Source: Sphingobacterium sp. SGR-19 (GTDB taxonomy: Bacteria; Bacteroidota; Bacteroidia; Sphingobacteriales; Sphingobacteriaceae). Taken from it: a stretch of DNA of 64,000 nucleotides. Below are positions 8,930 to 17,936 of this stretch, piece by piece (within the stretch, counting starts at the first letter, position 1; the number at the start of each line of letters is the position of its first letter). The notes under the pieces are model-generated. The model saw only the letters and a program-made list of their open reading frames with translations, did not search any database and had not been told where the DNA came from. The DNA is taken from the NCBI RefSeq assembly GCF_011043555.1, contig NZ_JAAKGS010000002.1, forward strand, positions 310,001-374,000. The letters are read 5' to 3'. The position numbers and the translations under genes are program-made.

Positions 8930-10978
8930 ATGATGCTATTCAGATTATTATTATATGTGATGCTAACTTTTTTCCTAGGAATTCCAGTTGTCTCTGCGCA
9001 GAAAAATAAACCCATCAAGACAACTATCGTACAACAAAAGGGAGGCTATATGCTGATGAGAGAAGGAAAACCCTATTTTATAAAAGGCGCCGGCGGAAGT
9101 CAATATATGGAACGTTTAAAAGCTTACGGTGGAAACTCTATACGTACATGGAGTCCACACGATGCGGGAAGAATTCTGGATGAGGCGTATGATTTGGGGT
9201 TGACAGTCACTTTAGGACTTTCGATACACACGGAACGTCACGGTTTTGATTATAATGATGCGGAGGCCGTATCTAAACAGCTGGAGGCGACACGCGATGT
9301 CATCCTGGCGTATAAGGATCATCCCGCTCTTCTGGCTTGGGGTATTGGCAACGAACTGAACTTACACTATTCCAACCCGAAAGTGTGGGATGCGGTCAAC
9401 GATATCGCGAGCATGATCCATCAACTGGATGGTAATCATTTGGTGACTACTATGTTAGCCGGTGTGAATAAAAAGGAAATCGATTACATCAAGGAACGAT
9501 GTCCGACACTGGATTTAATTGCCGTACAGGTGTACGGCGGTCTTGCTTCCGTACCCCAACTAATCAAGGACGCTGGCTGGGACAAAGCATATATCGTGAC
9601 GGAATGGGGGCCTACCGGACATTGGGAGGTGGTCTCGACACCGTGGGGTGCACCGATAGAGGAAACAAGCAGCGAGAAAGCAACCGTATACCAAAAACGT
9701 TATCAAGCCTCCATCGCAAACGACAAATCTTGTTTGGGTTCCTATGTTTTCCTCTGGGGACAAAAGCAGGAACGAACCCCCACATGGTATGGGCTTTTTA
9801 CGGAAAACGGCGAGGAAAACGAAGTCGTAGATGTGATGCAGTATCTCTGGTCAGGCAATTGGCCGGAAAACAGGGCCCCCCATTTGAAATCGCTGACTTT
9901 AGATGGTAAGCAAGCGTCAGATTTCCCCGTCGTTGAACCCGGCAAAGACTATGTGATCTCCGCTTCTGTAATCGATCCGGACGGCGACGAACTGGTGGCA
10001 CGTTGGGAACTTCTGGAAGAAAGTACGGATTTGAAAGAAGGAGGGGATCGGGAAGAACGTCCGGGCGCACTTTCGGGGTTAGTGGCAAAGGAAAACGCGA
10101 TGCAGACGTCATTGAAAGCTCCTGACCGAGCAGGAGCGTATCGTTTATTTGTTTACGTGACAGACGGAGACAACAACGTGGCAACGGCAAATATCCCTTT
10201 CTATGTTAAATCCGGTGTCGATACGTTCACTTCAAAAACATACCGCTTTACAGAGCATCCGGTATGGGCGGACGAGTTTGATTACGAAGGGCTTCCGGAT
10301 ACGGATAAATGGAGCTACGATATAGGAGGGAGCGGCTGGGGAAATAATGAGTTACAATATTATACAGAAGCGCGTCCGGAAAATGTACACGTGGCAAACG
10401 GCCTATTAACCATTACCGCCCGTAAAGAAGCATATGAAGGCAGCGAATACACGTCTACACGTCTTGTTAGCAAAGGTAAGGGTGATTTTTTATACGGCCG
10501 ATTTGAGGTGAGAGCCAAGGCTGCCAAAGGTCGAGGAACTTGGCCTGCCGCTTGGATGTTACCCACCGACTGGGCGTATGGGGATTGGCCTGCGTCGGGA
10601 GAGATTGATATTCTCGAACATGTAGGGTATGATCAGGATGTGGTGCACATCAGCGTACATACCGAAGACTATAATCATTCCATCGGTACGCAAAAGACCG
10701 CTTTTAAGAAAATAGAAAATGCTACGACCGAGTTCCATATCTTCCGCGTAGATTGGACGCCGCAATATATCCGTGGTTTTGTAGATGATGTTCAATTGTT
10801 CAATTTCCCGAACGAAGGCAAGGGATATCAAGCATGGCCTTTTGATAAGAAGTTTCATTGGCTACTGAACCTTGCGGTAGGTGGAAATTGGGGTGGTCAA
10901 CAGGGTATAGATGATGAAGCTTTCCCAGCACAATATCAGGTAGACTATGTACGGGTATATGACTTGTTGAATCCGTAA
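8930..10978 (+). CDS. Two-module glycoside hydrolase: TIM-barrel (GH5/GH2-like) plus C-terminal GH16
   Basis: 682 residues. Signal peptide 1-23 (ends VSAQ). The N-terminal half (~30-310) reads as a clan GH-A TIM barrel: GIGNEL with candidate acid/base Glu142 and IVTEWG with candidate nucleophile Glu225. A linker or Ig-like segment (~315-430, SASVIDPDGDELVARWE) follows. The C-terminal GH16 domain (~440-680) has the catalytic signature EIDILE with Glu558, Asp560 and Glu563, and NLAVGGNWGG near the end. GH16 of this type includes laminarinases, so extracytoplasmic cleavage of beta-1,3-glucan is the best guess. The barrel's family is uncertain. Last gene of the first locus; a terminator follows at 11006. 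Confidence 0.85.
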   Translation: MMLFRLLLYVMLTFFLGIPVVSAQKNKPIKTTIVQQKGGYMLMREGKPYFIKGAGGSQYMERLKAYGGNSIRTWSPHDAGRILDEAYDLGLTVTLGLSIHTERHGFDYNDAEAVSKQLEATRDVILAYKDHPALLAWGIGNELNLHYSNPKVWDAVNDIASMIHQLDGNHLVTTMLAGVNKKEIDYIKERCPTLDLIAVQVYGGLASVPQLIKDAGWDKAYIVTEWGPTGHWEVVSTPWGAPIEETSSEKATVYQKRYQASIANDKSCLGSYVFLWGQKQERTPTWYGLFTENGEENEVVDVMQYLWSGNWPENRAPHLKSLTLDGKQASDFPVVEPGKDYVISASVIDPDGDELVARWELLEESTDLKEGGDREERPGALSGLVAKENAMQTSLKAPDRAGAYRLFVYVTDGDNNVATANIPFYVKSGVDTFTSKTYRFTEHPVWADEFDYEGLPDTDKWSYDIGGSGWGNNELQYYTEARPENVHVANGLLTITARKEAYEGSEYTSTRLVSKGKGDFLYGRFEVRAKAAKGRGTWPAAWMLPTDWAYGDWPASGEIDILEHVGYDQDVVHISVHTEDYNHSIGTQKTAFKKIENATTEFHIFRVDWTPQYIRGFVDDVQLFNFPNEGKGYQAWPFDKKFHWLLNLAVGGNWGGQQGIDDEAFPAQYQVDYVRVYDLLNP

Positions 10979-11005
10979 GAAATAGGTCGGTTTTTATGAA
11001 TTTTC

Positions 11006-11038
11006 GCCCCTTTTTCAAGCAGGAAAAGGGGCTTTTTT
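11006..11038 (+). terminator. Rho-independent terminator after the first SusCD operon
   Basis: Inverted repeat GCCCCTTTT (from 11006) with AAAAGGGGC (11024-11032), a loop of about nine bases, followed by TTTTTT (11033-11038). It lies 28 bases after the GH16 gene stop. Confidence 0.85.
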
Positions 11039-11128
11039 CGTAATGTACTTGTACATTTCCGATAACGCTACCGATGTTTTAGTTAGAGAAATAGTTGGAA
11101 TATACACGCATATGGTATTTCTTTGACC

Positions 11129-11145
11129 TTATCAAATTTTGATAA
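11129..11145. promoter_or_regulatory. Perfect 17-bp palindrome upstream of second susC
   Basis: TTATCAAA, a central T, and TTTGATAA form perfect 8-bp arms, 36 bases before the SusC start. Location and symmetry suggest a dimeric regulator's operator, or an AT-rich promoter part. The cognate regulator is unknown, and no regulator gene lies next to this operon. Confidence 0.4.
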
Positions 11146-11181
11146 CACAAGAGTCAAAATAATAAACCACAACACAACATT

Positions 11182-14100
11182 ATGATACGTACAAATTACC
11201 TTAAACAAGTATTTCTATCGGGGATTGTGATTCTTTATATATGCCTCGGGGCGACAGTGGCTCTGGCGCAACAAACAATCTCAAGAACTATCACCGTAAA
11301 AGAAGGACGCAATCATGCTCCTTTACCGGGTGCTACCGTGGTCAACTTAACAACAAAACTGTCTACGGCAACGAATGAAACCGGAACAGCTAATCTAGAA
11401 GCTTCGCTAGGCGATAAACTTCGGGTAACGTTACTAGGTTATGTTGCCCAAACGGCGGTGGTGGGCAGCGAAAATAGTCTGGAGATTCTCCTTATTCCTG
11501 AAGAACAAAATATTGCTGAAGTTGTTGTGACAGCCTTGGGCATCAAGAGGGAAACAAGAGGATTGACATACGCTACGCAGCAGATATCTGCGGAGGCGGT
11601 CAATGATGCTCGGGATAACAGCGGTAATATCATGAGCAGCTTGACTGGTAAAGTAGCGGGCGCGGTTGTCACCACCAGTTCGTCAGGTCCCGGTGCTGCA
11701 GCGCGTGTAGTATTAAGGGGAAACAAATCGATATCGGGCAATAATAATGCATTGGTTGTTGTAGACGGCGTCCCCTACGATAATACGCCTGGTACACAAG
11801 CTACGGGTACGACGCCTAATTATGGTACAAGTGATGGGGCGGCAAATATCAATCCGGATGACATTGCGTCCATCAACATCCTAAAAGGCCCGTCCGCTGC
11901 GGCATTGTATGGAACCCGCGCAGCGAACGGTGCGATCATCATCACAACGAAACAAGGTCGTGAGGGGCGTTATAATATCGAATATAATGGTAGTGCGGCT
12001 ATCGACCAGGTGAATATGCTGACCAGCTTCCAGAACACCTATGGCCGCGGAAATGGTGGCGTGGCAGGAACCAATATCGGTGAAAGCTGGGGAGAACGAG
12101 GTACGACATTTAGTAACAATGTGCGTAATTTTTTCCAAAACTCTTCCACATTTAATAACAGTATAAGCACTTATGGGGGAACCGAGAAGGTACAGGGATA
12201 TATGTCCTATTCCAATAATAAGATTGGGGGTATTTTTCAAGGCAATGACCTCAAGCGAAATAGCTTAAATCTGCGATTAAATACAGAGATTATTCCGAAG
12301 TTGAAAACCGATGTCAAACTGAACTATGTCAACCAGCAGGTTGATAACCGTCCGCGGTTGGGTGATATGGGAATTCCCATAGAAGCTTATATCATGCCAA
12401 GAGATATGGATGAGGCGGAGTTGAAAGATTATGAAACGATTAATCCTGTTAACGGAGAACCTACACGTAAATATTGGTCTGGTTCAGCCGTTTATGACAA
12501 TCCATACTGGAGCCTTAACCGAACATCGGTAAACCAAGCACGCGACAGAATAACCGCTTTGGGTTCTGTGTCCTATCAACTTACCGATTGGCTTGACGTA
12601 TTAGGACGTTATTCTTTTGATAAGTATAAAGATGTGATAGATGGCTCGTTTTATCATAGTACGGTCTCGTTGGGAAATGTGCGTGAAGGGGGACAATATT
12701 ATGAAACCCATACGGAATATTCGGAACAGAACTTCGATTTCCTGTTGAATGGTGAAAACAAGTTAAGCGATAATATCCAGTTGAACTATAATTTGGGAAC
12801 CAGCTTCTTGAAAAGAAACTATGGGACTTTTCAAAATATGGCGAATGGATTATCGATACCCAATCAGTTTTCTTTGTTAATGGCAACAACTCCCGAATTC
12901 TTAAATATCCGTAATTATGAAAGACGCCTAAATTCCATTTATGCCAGTACACAATTGAGTTTCTACAATAACATTTTCTTGGATTTGACGGCGCGCAATG
13001 ATTGGTCATCTACCTTGCCATCGCCCTATGGCTTTTTCTATCCATCGGCAGGTCTGTCAGTAGTATTTAACGAGTGGCTGCGCATGCCTAGTTGGGTGAC
13101 GTTTGGTAAAGCAAGAGTGTCCTATACACAGGTGGGGAATGATGCCGAACCCTATTTATTAAATCAACTGTATCAATTCGGATTGGGAGCAGGTAAAGGC
13201 TTTGTGTCGCGCAATCCGACAAAGGCCATTCCAGATTTGAAACCAGAGTTAACCAAGTCGTTTGAAGCAGGATTGGATATGCGTTTTTTTGATGATCGAT
13301 TGACATTCGATGCGACGTATTATAAAAGTAATTCGGTTAACCAATTGATGTACCTGGCATTGCCTATGGCCAGCGGATTTAGTAGGGAATACATTAATGC
13401 TGGAGATATTGAGAACAAGGGGTTTGAAATTCAGTTGACGGGAGCCCCGATAAGGAATGATAGATTTAGTTGGAATACCTCTATGAATTTCTCCACCAAT
13501 ACCAATACGATTTTGGAATTGGATGAGAGGACGAAACGTGCTAATATAACCGATAATACCAAATATGCGACGGTAGTTGTTAATGAAGGTGGGAAATATG
13601 GTGACTTATATGGCCATGTATGGAAAAAAGATGCTAACGGGCAGTATATAGTGGATGCAAATGGACTACCTGTAGTAGAAGCGAATCAAAAACTCGGCAA
13701 TTTTAACCCGAAAGCGTTATTAGGCTGGTCTAATACATTTACTTATCGGAATGTATCCTTGCATACCCTTATCGATGCACGCATAGGAGGTGAAATTGTA
13801 TCGGGAACAGCCGCCTATTTAGCGGCGTTTGGAGTAGCTGATTTTACCGAAACCCATCGGGACGGCAGTTGGATATTACCGGGCGTACATGCGGATGGCA
13901 CGACAAATAATACGGCGATAACGGCTCAGCAGTTTTGGACAACTGTTGGACAAAACGGCCGAGATGCTTGGGGCGAATTCTTTACGTATGATATGACCAA
14001 TGTTCGCTTTAGGGAATTGGCAGTAAGCTACAAATTTAAAGTGGATGGATGGAAAGGTATCCAGGCAGCACAGGTTTCATTAACCGGGCGTAACCTGTTT

Positions 14101-14265
14101 TTCTTTTACAGAGGGAAATCGAAAATGGATATACCGGGACTCGGTAAAATTAAAAATCCGATCGATCCTGAAGGCGCATTAGGAGCAGGTAATTACCAAG
14201 GGGTAGAGGTCGGATTGCCTCCGACGGTGCGTACCTATGGTTTGAACGTAAAGGTTACATTTTAA
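11182..14265 (+). CDS. SusC/RagA-family TonB-linked outer membrane transporter (locus 2)
   Basis: 1027 residues. Signal peptide 1-30 (ends ALAQ), carboxypeptidase-regulatory-like domain ~35-105, TonB-box-like IAEVVVTALGIKRE ~111-124, plug domain ~130-260 (VVVDGVPYDN, ILKGPSAAALYGTRAANG, IITTKQGREG) and a beta-barrel ending LNVKVTF. The VVTALGIKRE form marks a different SusC branch from the gene at 4280. It is followed after 12 bases by a SusD-like gene and then an esterase. The substrate cannot be named from sequence; an acylated oligosaccharide is a guess from the esterase. Confidence 0.95.
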   Translation: MIRTNYLKQVFLSGIVILYICLGATVALAQQTISRTITVKEGRNHAPLPGATVVNLTTKLSTATNETGTANLEASLGDKLRVTLLGYVAQTAVVGSENSLEILLIPEEQNIAEVVVTALGIKRETRGLTYATQQISAEAVNDARDNSGNIMSSLTGKVAGAVVTTSSSGPGAAARVVLRGNKSISGNNNALVVVDGVPYDNTPGTQATGTTPNYGTSDGAANINPDDIASINILKGPSAAALYGTRAANGAIIITTKQGREGRYNIEYNGSAAIDQVNMLTSFQNTYGRGNGGVAGTNIGESWGERGTTFSNNVRNFFQNSSTFNNSISTYGGTEKVQGYMSYSNNKIGGIFQGNDLKRNSLNLRLNTEIIPKLKTDVKLNYVNQQVDNRPRLGDMGIPIEAYIMPRDMDEAELKDYETINPVNGEPTRKYWSGSAVYDNPYWSLNRTSVNQARDRITALGSVSYQLTDWLDVLGRYSFDKYKDVIDGSFYHSTVSLGNVREGGQYYETHTEYSEQNFDFLLNGENKLSDNIQLNYNLGTSFLKRNYGTFQNMANGLSIPNQFSLLMATTPEFLNIRNYERRLNSIYASTQLSFYNNIFLDLTARNDWSSTLPSPYGFFYPSAGLSVVFNEWLRMPSWVTFGKARVSYTQVGNDAEPYLLNQLYQFGLGAGKGFVSRNPTKAIPDLKPELTKSFEAGLDMRFFDDRLTFDATYYKSNSVNQLMYLALPMASGFSREYINAGDIENKGFEIQLTGAPIRNDRFSWNTSMNFSTNTNTILELDERTKRANITDNTKYATVVVNEGGKYGDLYGHVWKKDANGQYIVDANGLPVVEANQKLGNFNPKALLGWSNTFTYRNVSLHTLIDARIGGEIVSGTAAYLAAFGVADFTETHRDGSWILPGVHADGTTNNTAITAQQFWTTVGQNGRDAWGEFFTYDMTNVRFRELAVSYKFKVDGWKGIQAAQVSLTGRNLFFFYRGKSKMDIPGLGKIKNPIDPEGALGAGNYQGVEVGLPPTVRTYGLNVKVTF

Positions 14266-14277
14266 ATTTCAGAAATC

Positions 14278-15840
14278 ATGAAAAGATCATTTATATATAG
14301 CGCAATTGTTGTTTTTGGTTTAGTATCGTGTACGAAAGATTTCGAAAAACTGAATACGGATCCGGATAATTTGACGGAAGTAGGAGCTCGCGAGCGACCT
14401 TTTATGTTTGCAAAGGCGCAATCTTCTTCAGCGATGAACAGGTCGTTTTACCAAACAGTCCAAAACCTGGGACCCGACTTGTATGCGCAATATTTTGCAT
14501 TGACTACTACTTCTTTCAGAACAGATAGATATGCCTTGACACCGGATTGGCAACGCCGATTCTGGACAGTCGTATACGTGGATACGGCTCCGCAATTAAA
14601 AAGTATTATGGATAATGTGGAGGAAGGCAGTGGAGAGGGCGCTTTAGCTAATATATTATGGGTATATGCTTTTCACCGCTTAACGGACCAATTTGGCCCC
14701 ATACCATATTTTGATGCGGCAGAACCTAAAGATGCCATTCCCTATGATCCCATGGATGAAATTTATGACGATTTCTTTGTGCGATTGACAAACGCTGTGG
14801 ATGCCCTAAAGGCGCTCCCTGCAGGAACCAAGGTGTATGAAGGTTATGATCTAATGTATAATGGAGATATTGAGAACTGGATACGGTTTGCCAACTCGCT
14901 TCGCTTGCGATTAGCATTGCGAATTTCGAAAGTCGATCCAGCTAGAGCAAAAACAGAAGCAGAAGCAGCAGTTGTATCGGGAGTGATGGAGGAGAATGGA
15001 CAGAATGCTTCACTGCTCAAATCTCTAAATGGAAACGATACGAACGGTTTGTCACAGGTGGCGGTTTGGAATGAATTCGCTATGAGTTCAACTATAGCAT
15101 CCTATCTCAAAGGTTATGAAGATCCTCGTCTGGGGATTTATTTTCAACCAAGTATAAATGGGGGACAATTTAATAGTTTAAGAAATGGTTCCACAGCAAC
15201 AGATCTGGGGATAACACGTAATCAGGCAGCGCGAAATTCGAATGTGGGGGAGTACTGGGTGCGATATAGTGGTTCTGTAGAAAAACAGAATGTGGTTATC
15301 GAGGGTAATTTAGTACAGCGACAGCATGTGATGAGTGCAGCAGAATCTTATTTTTTACGAGCAGAAGGAGCGTTGAATGGGTGGAATATGGGAGCGGACG
15401 CGAAAAGCCTGTATGAAGAGGGGATAAAAATAAGTTTGACACAATGGGGAGTTGATGATGCTGCTGTTAACACTTACCTTACGTCCACCCGTCTGCCTGT
15501 AGCACCGGGAGACTATCATAATTCTCCAGCCGTTGCAAATACACCCATAGCTTGGGCTGCGACAGAAGCAGTACAACGTGAACAGGTCGGTGTACAGAAA
15601 TGGTTGGCGATATACCCCGATGGTATGGAAGCATGGACAGAATTTAGACGATCTGGTTATCCAAAGATGTATAACGTAATCCAGTCGGAAAATGCCGATT
15701 TACCTGTTGGAGCTTTTATTAAAAGAATGCCATATCCGTTAACAGAAGAAACAAGCAATTTGGAGGAATTGACTAAAGGGCGTGCTTTGTTGGGGGGAAC
15801 TGATAATGCAGCAACAACATTATGGTGGGATATCGATTGA
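14278..15840 (+). CDS. SusD/RagB-superfamily lipoprotein, SusD-like_2 type (locus 2)
   Basis: 520 residues. Lipoprotein signal with lipobox LVSC (Cys18), then DFEKLNTDPDNLTEV, a start typical of the SusD-like_2 (PF12771-type) group. Further family-like text: MNRSFYQTVQNLGPDLYAQ, WVYAFHRLTDQFGPIPYFDA, YFLRAEGALNGW. It is the surface glycan-binding partner of the SusC 12 bases upstream. Its TGA stop shares its final A with the next gene's ATG (TGATG, 15838-15842), implying translational coupling. Confidence 0.93.
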   Translation: MKRSFIYSAIVVFGLVSCTKDFEKLNTDPDNLTEVGARERPFMFAKAQSSSAMNRSFYQTVQNLGPDLYAQYFALTTTSFRTDRYALTPDWQRRFWTVVYVDTAPQLKSIMDNVEEGSGEGALANILWVYAFHRLTDQFGPIPYFDAAEPKDAIPYDPMDEIYDDFFVRLTNAVDALKALPAGTKVYEGYDLMYNGDIENWIRFANSLRLRLALRISKVDPARAKTEAEAAVVSGVMEENGQNASLLKSLNGNDTNGLSQVAVWNEFAMSSTIASYLKGYEDPRLGIYFQPSINGGQFNSLRNGSTATDLGITRNQAARNSNVGEYWVRYSGSVEKQNVVIEGNLVQRQHVMSAAESYFLRAEGALNGWNMGADAKSLYEEGIKISLTQWGVDDAAVNTYLTSTRLPVAPGDYHNSPAVANTPIAWAATEAVQREQVGVQKWLAIYPDGMEAWTEFRRSGYPKMYNVIQSENADLPVGAFIKRMPYPLTEETSNLEELTKGRALLGGTDNAATTLWWDID

Positions 15841-17870
15841 TGCGTTATACTTATATTGCTGTGATTATCATTCTTCAATCAATTATGGTAAAATTGCCGC
15901 AGGCGCAACAAGTTAATGCGTTGCCTACGGTTTTGGGAATTCCAGAAACACTGGATAGAACAGAGAGCTGGGTTATGGACCATGTGCGGAGCTTGGCAAT
16001 GGACAGGAACGCTCGTCCACAACCGCTCGATATACCAACATGGATTCGGAAAAATCTGAATCTGGATGCGGTTGATTTTGGCGAGTTGGACATGCATATT
16101 GTCAAAACGATTAACCTTGATGGTTTGGTTGTGCATAATATCTTGTTCCAGAGCCAACGGGGTGTATACGTGCCAGCGAACCTATATGTGCCTAAGGGAG
16201 ATGGGCCTTTCCCGGCGATTATCAATAGCCATGGTCATTGGCCCGGAGCAAAAAAGGGTCTTATAGTACAGCAGACAGCACAGCTATTGGCACGAAACGG
16301 TTATGTATGTCTGAATATGGATGCTTGGGGAGCAGGAGAAAGGGGATCTAATCACACACATGAATACCACGGAGCAAGTCTGGGGTCATCACTTTTAGAT
16401 GCGGGTATTCCCTTGATGGGTATGCAATTGATCGATAACCAAAGAGCGATCGATTTGTTGCAATCGCTTCCATACGTGGATCCGAAGAGAATCGGTGCAA
16501 CCGGAGCGAGTGGTGGTGGAAACCAGACGTGGTGGTTGACAGCATTGGATGAACGGATTAAGGCGGCTGTCCCCGTAGTGAGTGTAGGAACTTTTGAATC
16601 CTATGTTATGAATAGCAATTGCGTTTGTGAGCTTCATCCTAAAGGTCTTGTGGATATGGAAAAAGCCGATGTACTGGCATCAATAATGCCGCGAGCGATT
16701 AAGATTCTCACAGCATTACAAGATGGAAATGCAGCGTTCAATGTACACGAGATGTTGAAAACGTATCACAACGCAAAACAGCACTACGATGAAGCTGGGT
16801 ATAGTGAGTATTTCGTGTATGAACTCTTTGACGAAAAACACGACTACACAGCGGAGATGCAGCATCGCATGCTGGAATGGTTTGATCAATACTTAAAAAC
16901 AGATTCAGCGAATTCCCTCGACACGACTTTTTATCCACTGGATGAAGAGGAGTTGACGGTAGCTGTCTCACCAGAGCTCAAAGCCAAGGTCACCACAACC
17001 GCCGCATATGTAAGTGCACGAGGAAAACATATGCAAAATGTGTTGGTACAGTCGGAAACAATTCATAAAGAAGTAAAGATTCAGGAACTAAGAGAGCTGC
17101 TGTTAAGCTATAAAGAATTAACTATTCGTCAGGTAGAAAAAATACCTGATCAAGCCGGTTACCAACGTCTTATTTTGACAGCAACAGATCATCGGCTTAT
17201 TCCTCTTTTGATAAAAGAGCCGGCTGTTGGTAAGGTATTAAACGTCGTATTTCCGTCGAAAGGTGTTTCGTCGATACCCCATGATAGCTTGGATAGATGG
17301 ACGTCCAATGGTACTGGTGCCGTATTCGTTGACTTATTTGGTCTTGGAGAACGGAGCTCAAAACGAGGCGATGAAATAGACGGACGTTTGCCTCGTTTCC
17401 ACACGCTATCGAGATCCTTATTATGGATGGGGCAGAGTGTGATGGCTACTTGGACGTCGGAAATGAGGTTGGTGATGGCATATCTGCATGAACGTTTCCC
17501 AAATCAGGAGATCCACATCATTGCGGATAGAGAAACGGCGATAGCCAGTTTGATTTATAGTGTAGTTGATCAATATCGTGGATATTTCTCCTTGTCTGAT
17601 ACGCCCGTGACTTATGTGCCGGATTATGAAACAAATGTCAATGAAAATGGACTGAACATGGCGGTGCATATTCCGGGAATAATCCCTTGGGGAGATATAG
17701 TAGGATTGGTTGCTCTGAGTCCGGCAGATGTACATATAGAGCGTGTTATTGGAATGTCAGGAAAAGAGATAGATAAATCGAATGTTTCGATATATGCGAA
17801 GCAAATGGAACAAATCAGGTTAACGTTAGGGAATACAAGTAAAATTCGCTTAACCGTTGAAAATCGTTAA
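15840..17870 (+). CDS. Secreted two-lobed alpha/beta hydrolase, acetylxylan-esterase-like
   Basis: 676 residues from the ATG at 15840; an upstream in-frame ATG at 15822 lies inside the SusD gene and would spoil the signal peptide. Signal peptide ~1-23 (ends QAQ). The first lobe (~60-350) is an alpha/beta hydrolase: INSHGHWPG, the nucleophile elbow GASGGG with Ser224, and a candidate catalytic His334 in DEKHDYT. The second lobe (~370-676) resembles another hydrolase fold (VFPSKGVSS, VDLFGLGERSS) but shows no clear nucleophile elbow and may be degenerate. Probably removes acyl groups from the glycan imported by locus 2. The carbohydrate-esterase family is not certain. Confidence 0.78.
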   Translation: MRYTYIAVIIILQSIMVKLPQAQQVNALPTVLGIPETLDRTESWVMDHVRSLAMDRNARPQPLDIPTWIRKNLNLDAVDFGELDMHIVKTINLDGLVVHNILFQSQRGVYVPANLYVPKGDGPFPAIINSHGHWPGAKKGLIVQQTAQLLARNGYVCLNMDAWGAGERGSNHTHEYHGASLGSSLLDAGIPLMGMQLIDNQRAIDLLQSLPYVDPKRIGATGASGGGNQTWWLTALDERIKAAVPVVSVGTFESYVMNSNCVCELHPKGLVDMEKADVLASIMPRAIKILTALQDGNAAFNVHEMLKTYHNAKQHYDEAGYSEYFVYELFDEKHDYTAEMQHRMLEWFDQYLKTDSANSLDTTFYPLDEEELTVAVSPELKAKVTTTAAYVSARGKHMQNVLVQSETIHKEVKIQELRELLLSYKELTIRQVEKIPDQAGYQRLILTATDHRLIPLLIKEPAVGKVLNVVFPSKGVSSIPHDSLDRWTSNGTGAVFVDLFGLGERSSKRGDEIDGRLPRFHTLSRSLLWMGQSVMATWTSEMRLVMAYLHERFPNQEIHIIADRETAIASLIYSVVDQYRGYFSLSDTPVTYVPDYETNVNENGLNMAVHIPGIIPWGDIVGLVALSPADVHIERVIGMSGKEIDKSNVSIYAKQMEQIRLTLGNTSKIRLTVENR

Positions 17871-17891
17871 TGCATAATAACCGCGTAAAGC

Positions 17892-17925
17892 GAGCTCATT
17901 GATACAATAGAAAACTTTAACGCAT
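17892..17925 (+). repeat. Leader repeat copy 1, upstream of GH109-type gene
   Basis: Begins GAGCTCATT and continues ATACAAT, GAAAA, TTTAAC, CATA, ending 12 bases before the ATG at 17937. A near-identical run precedes the deaminase gene at 19463. It could be a shared regulatory site for the amino-sugar genes or a duplication scar. Confidence 0.6.
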
Positions 17926-17936
17926 AAATAAAACAT

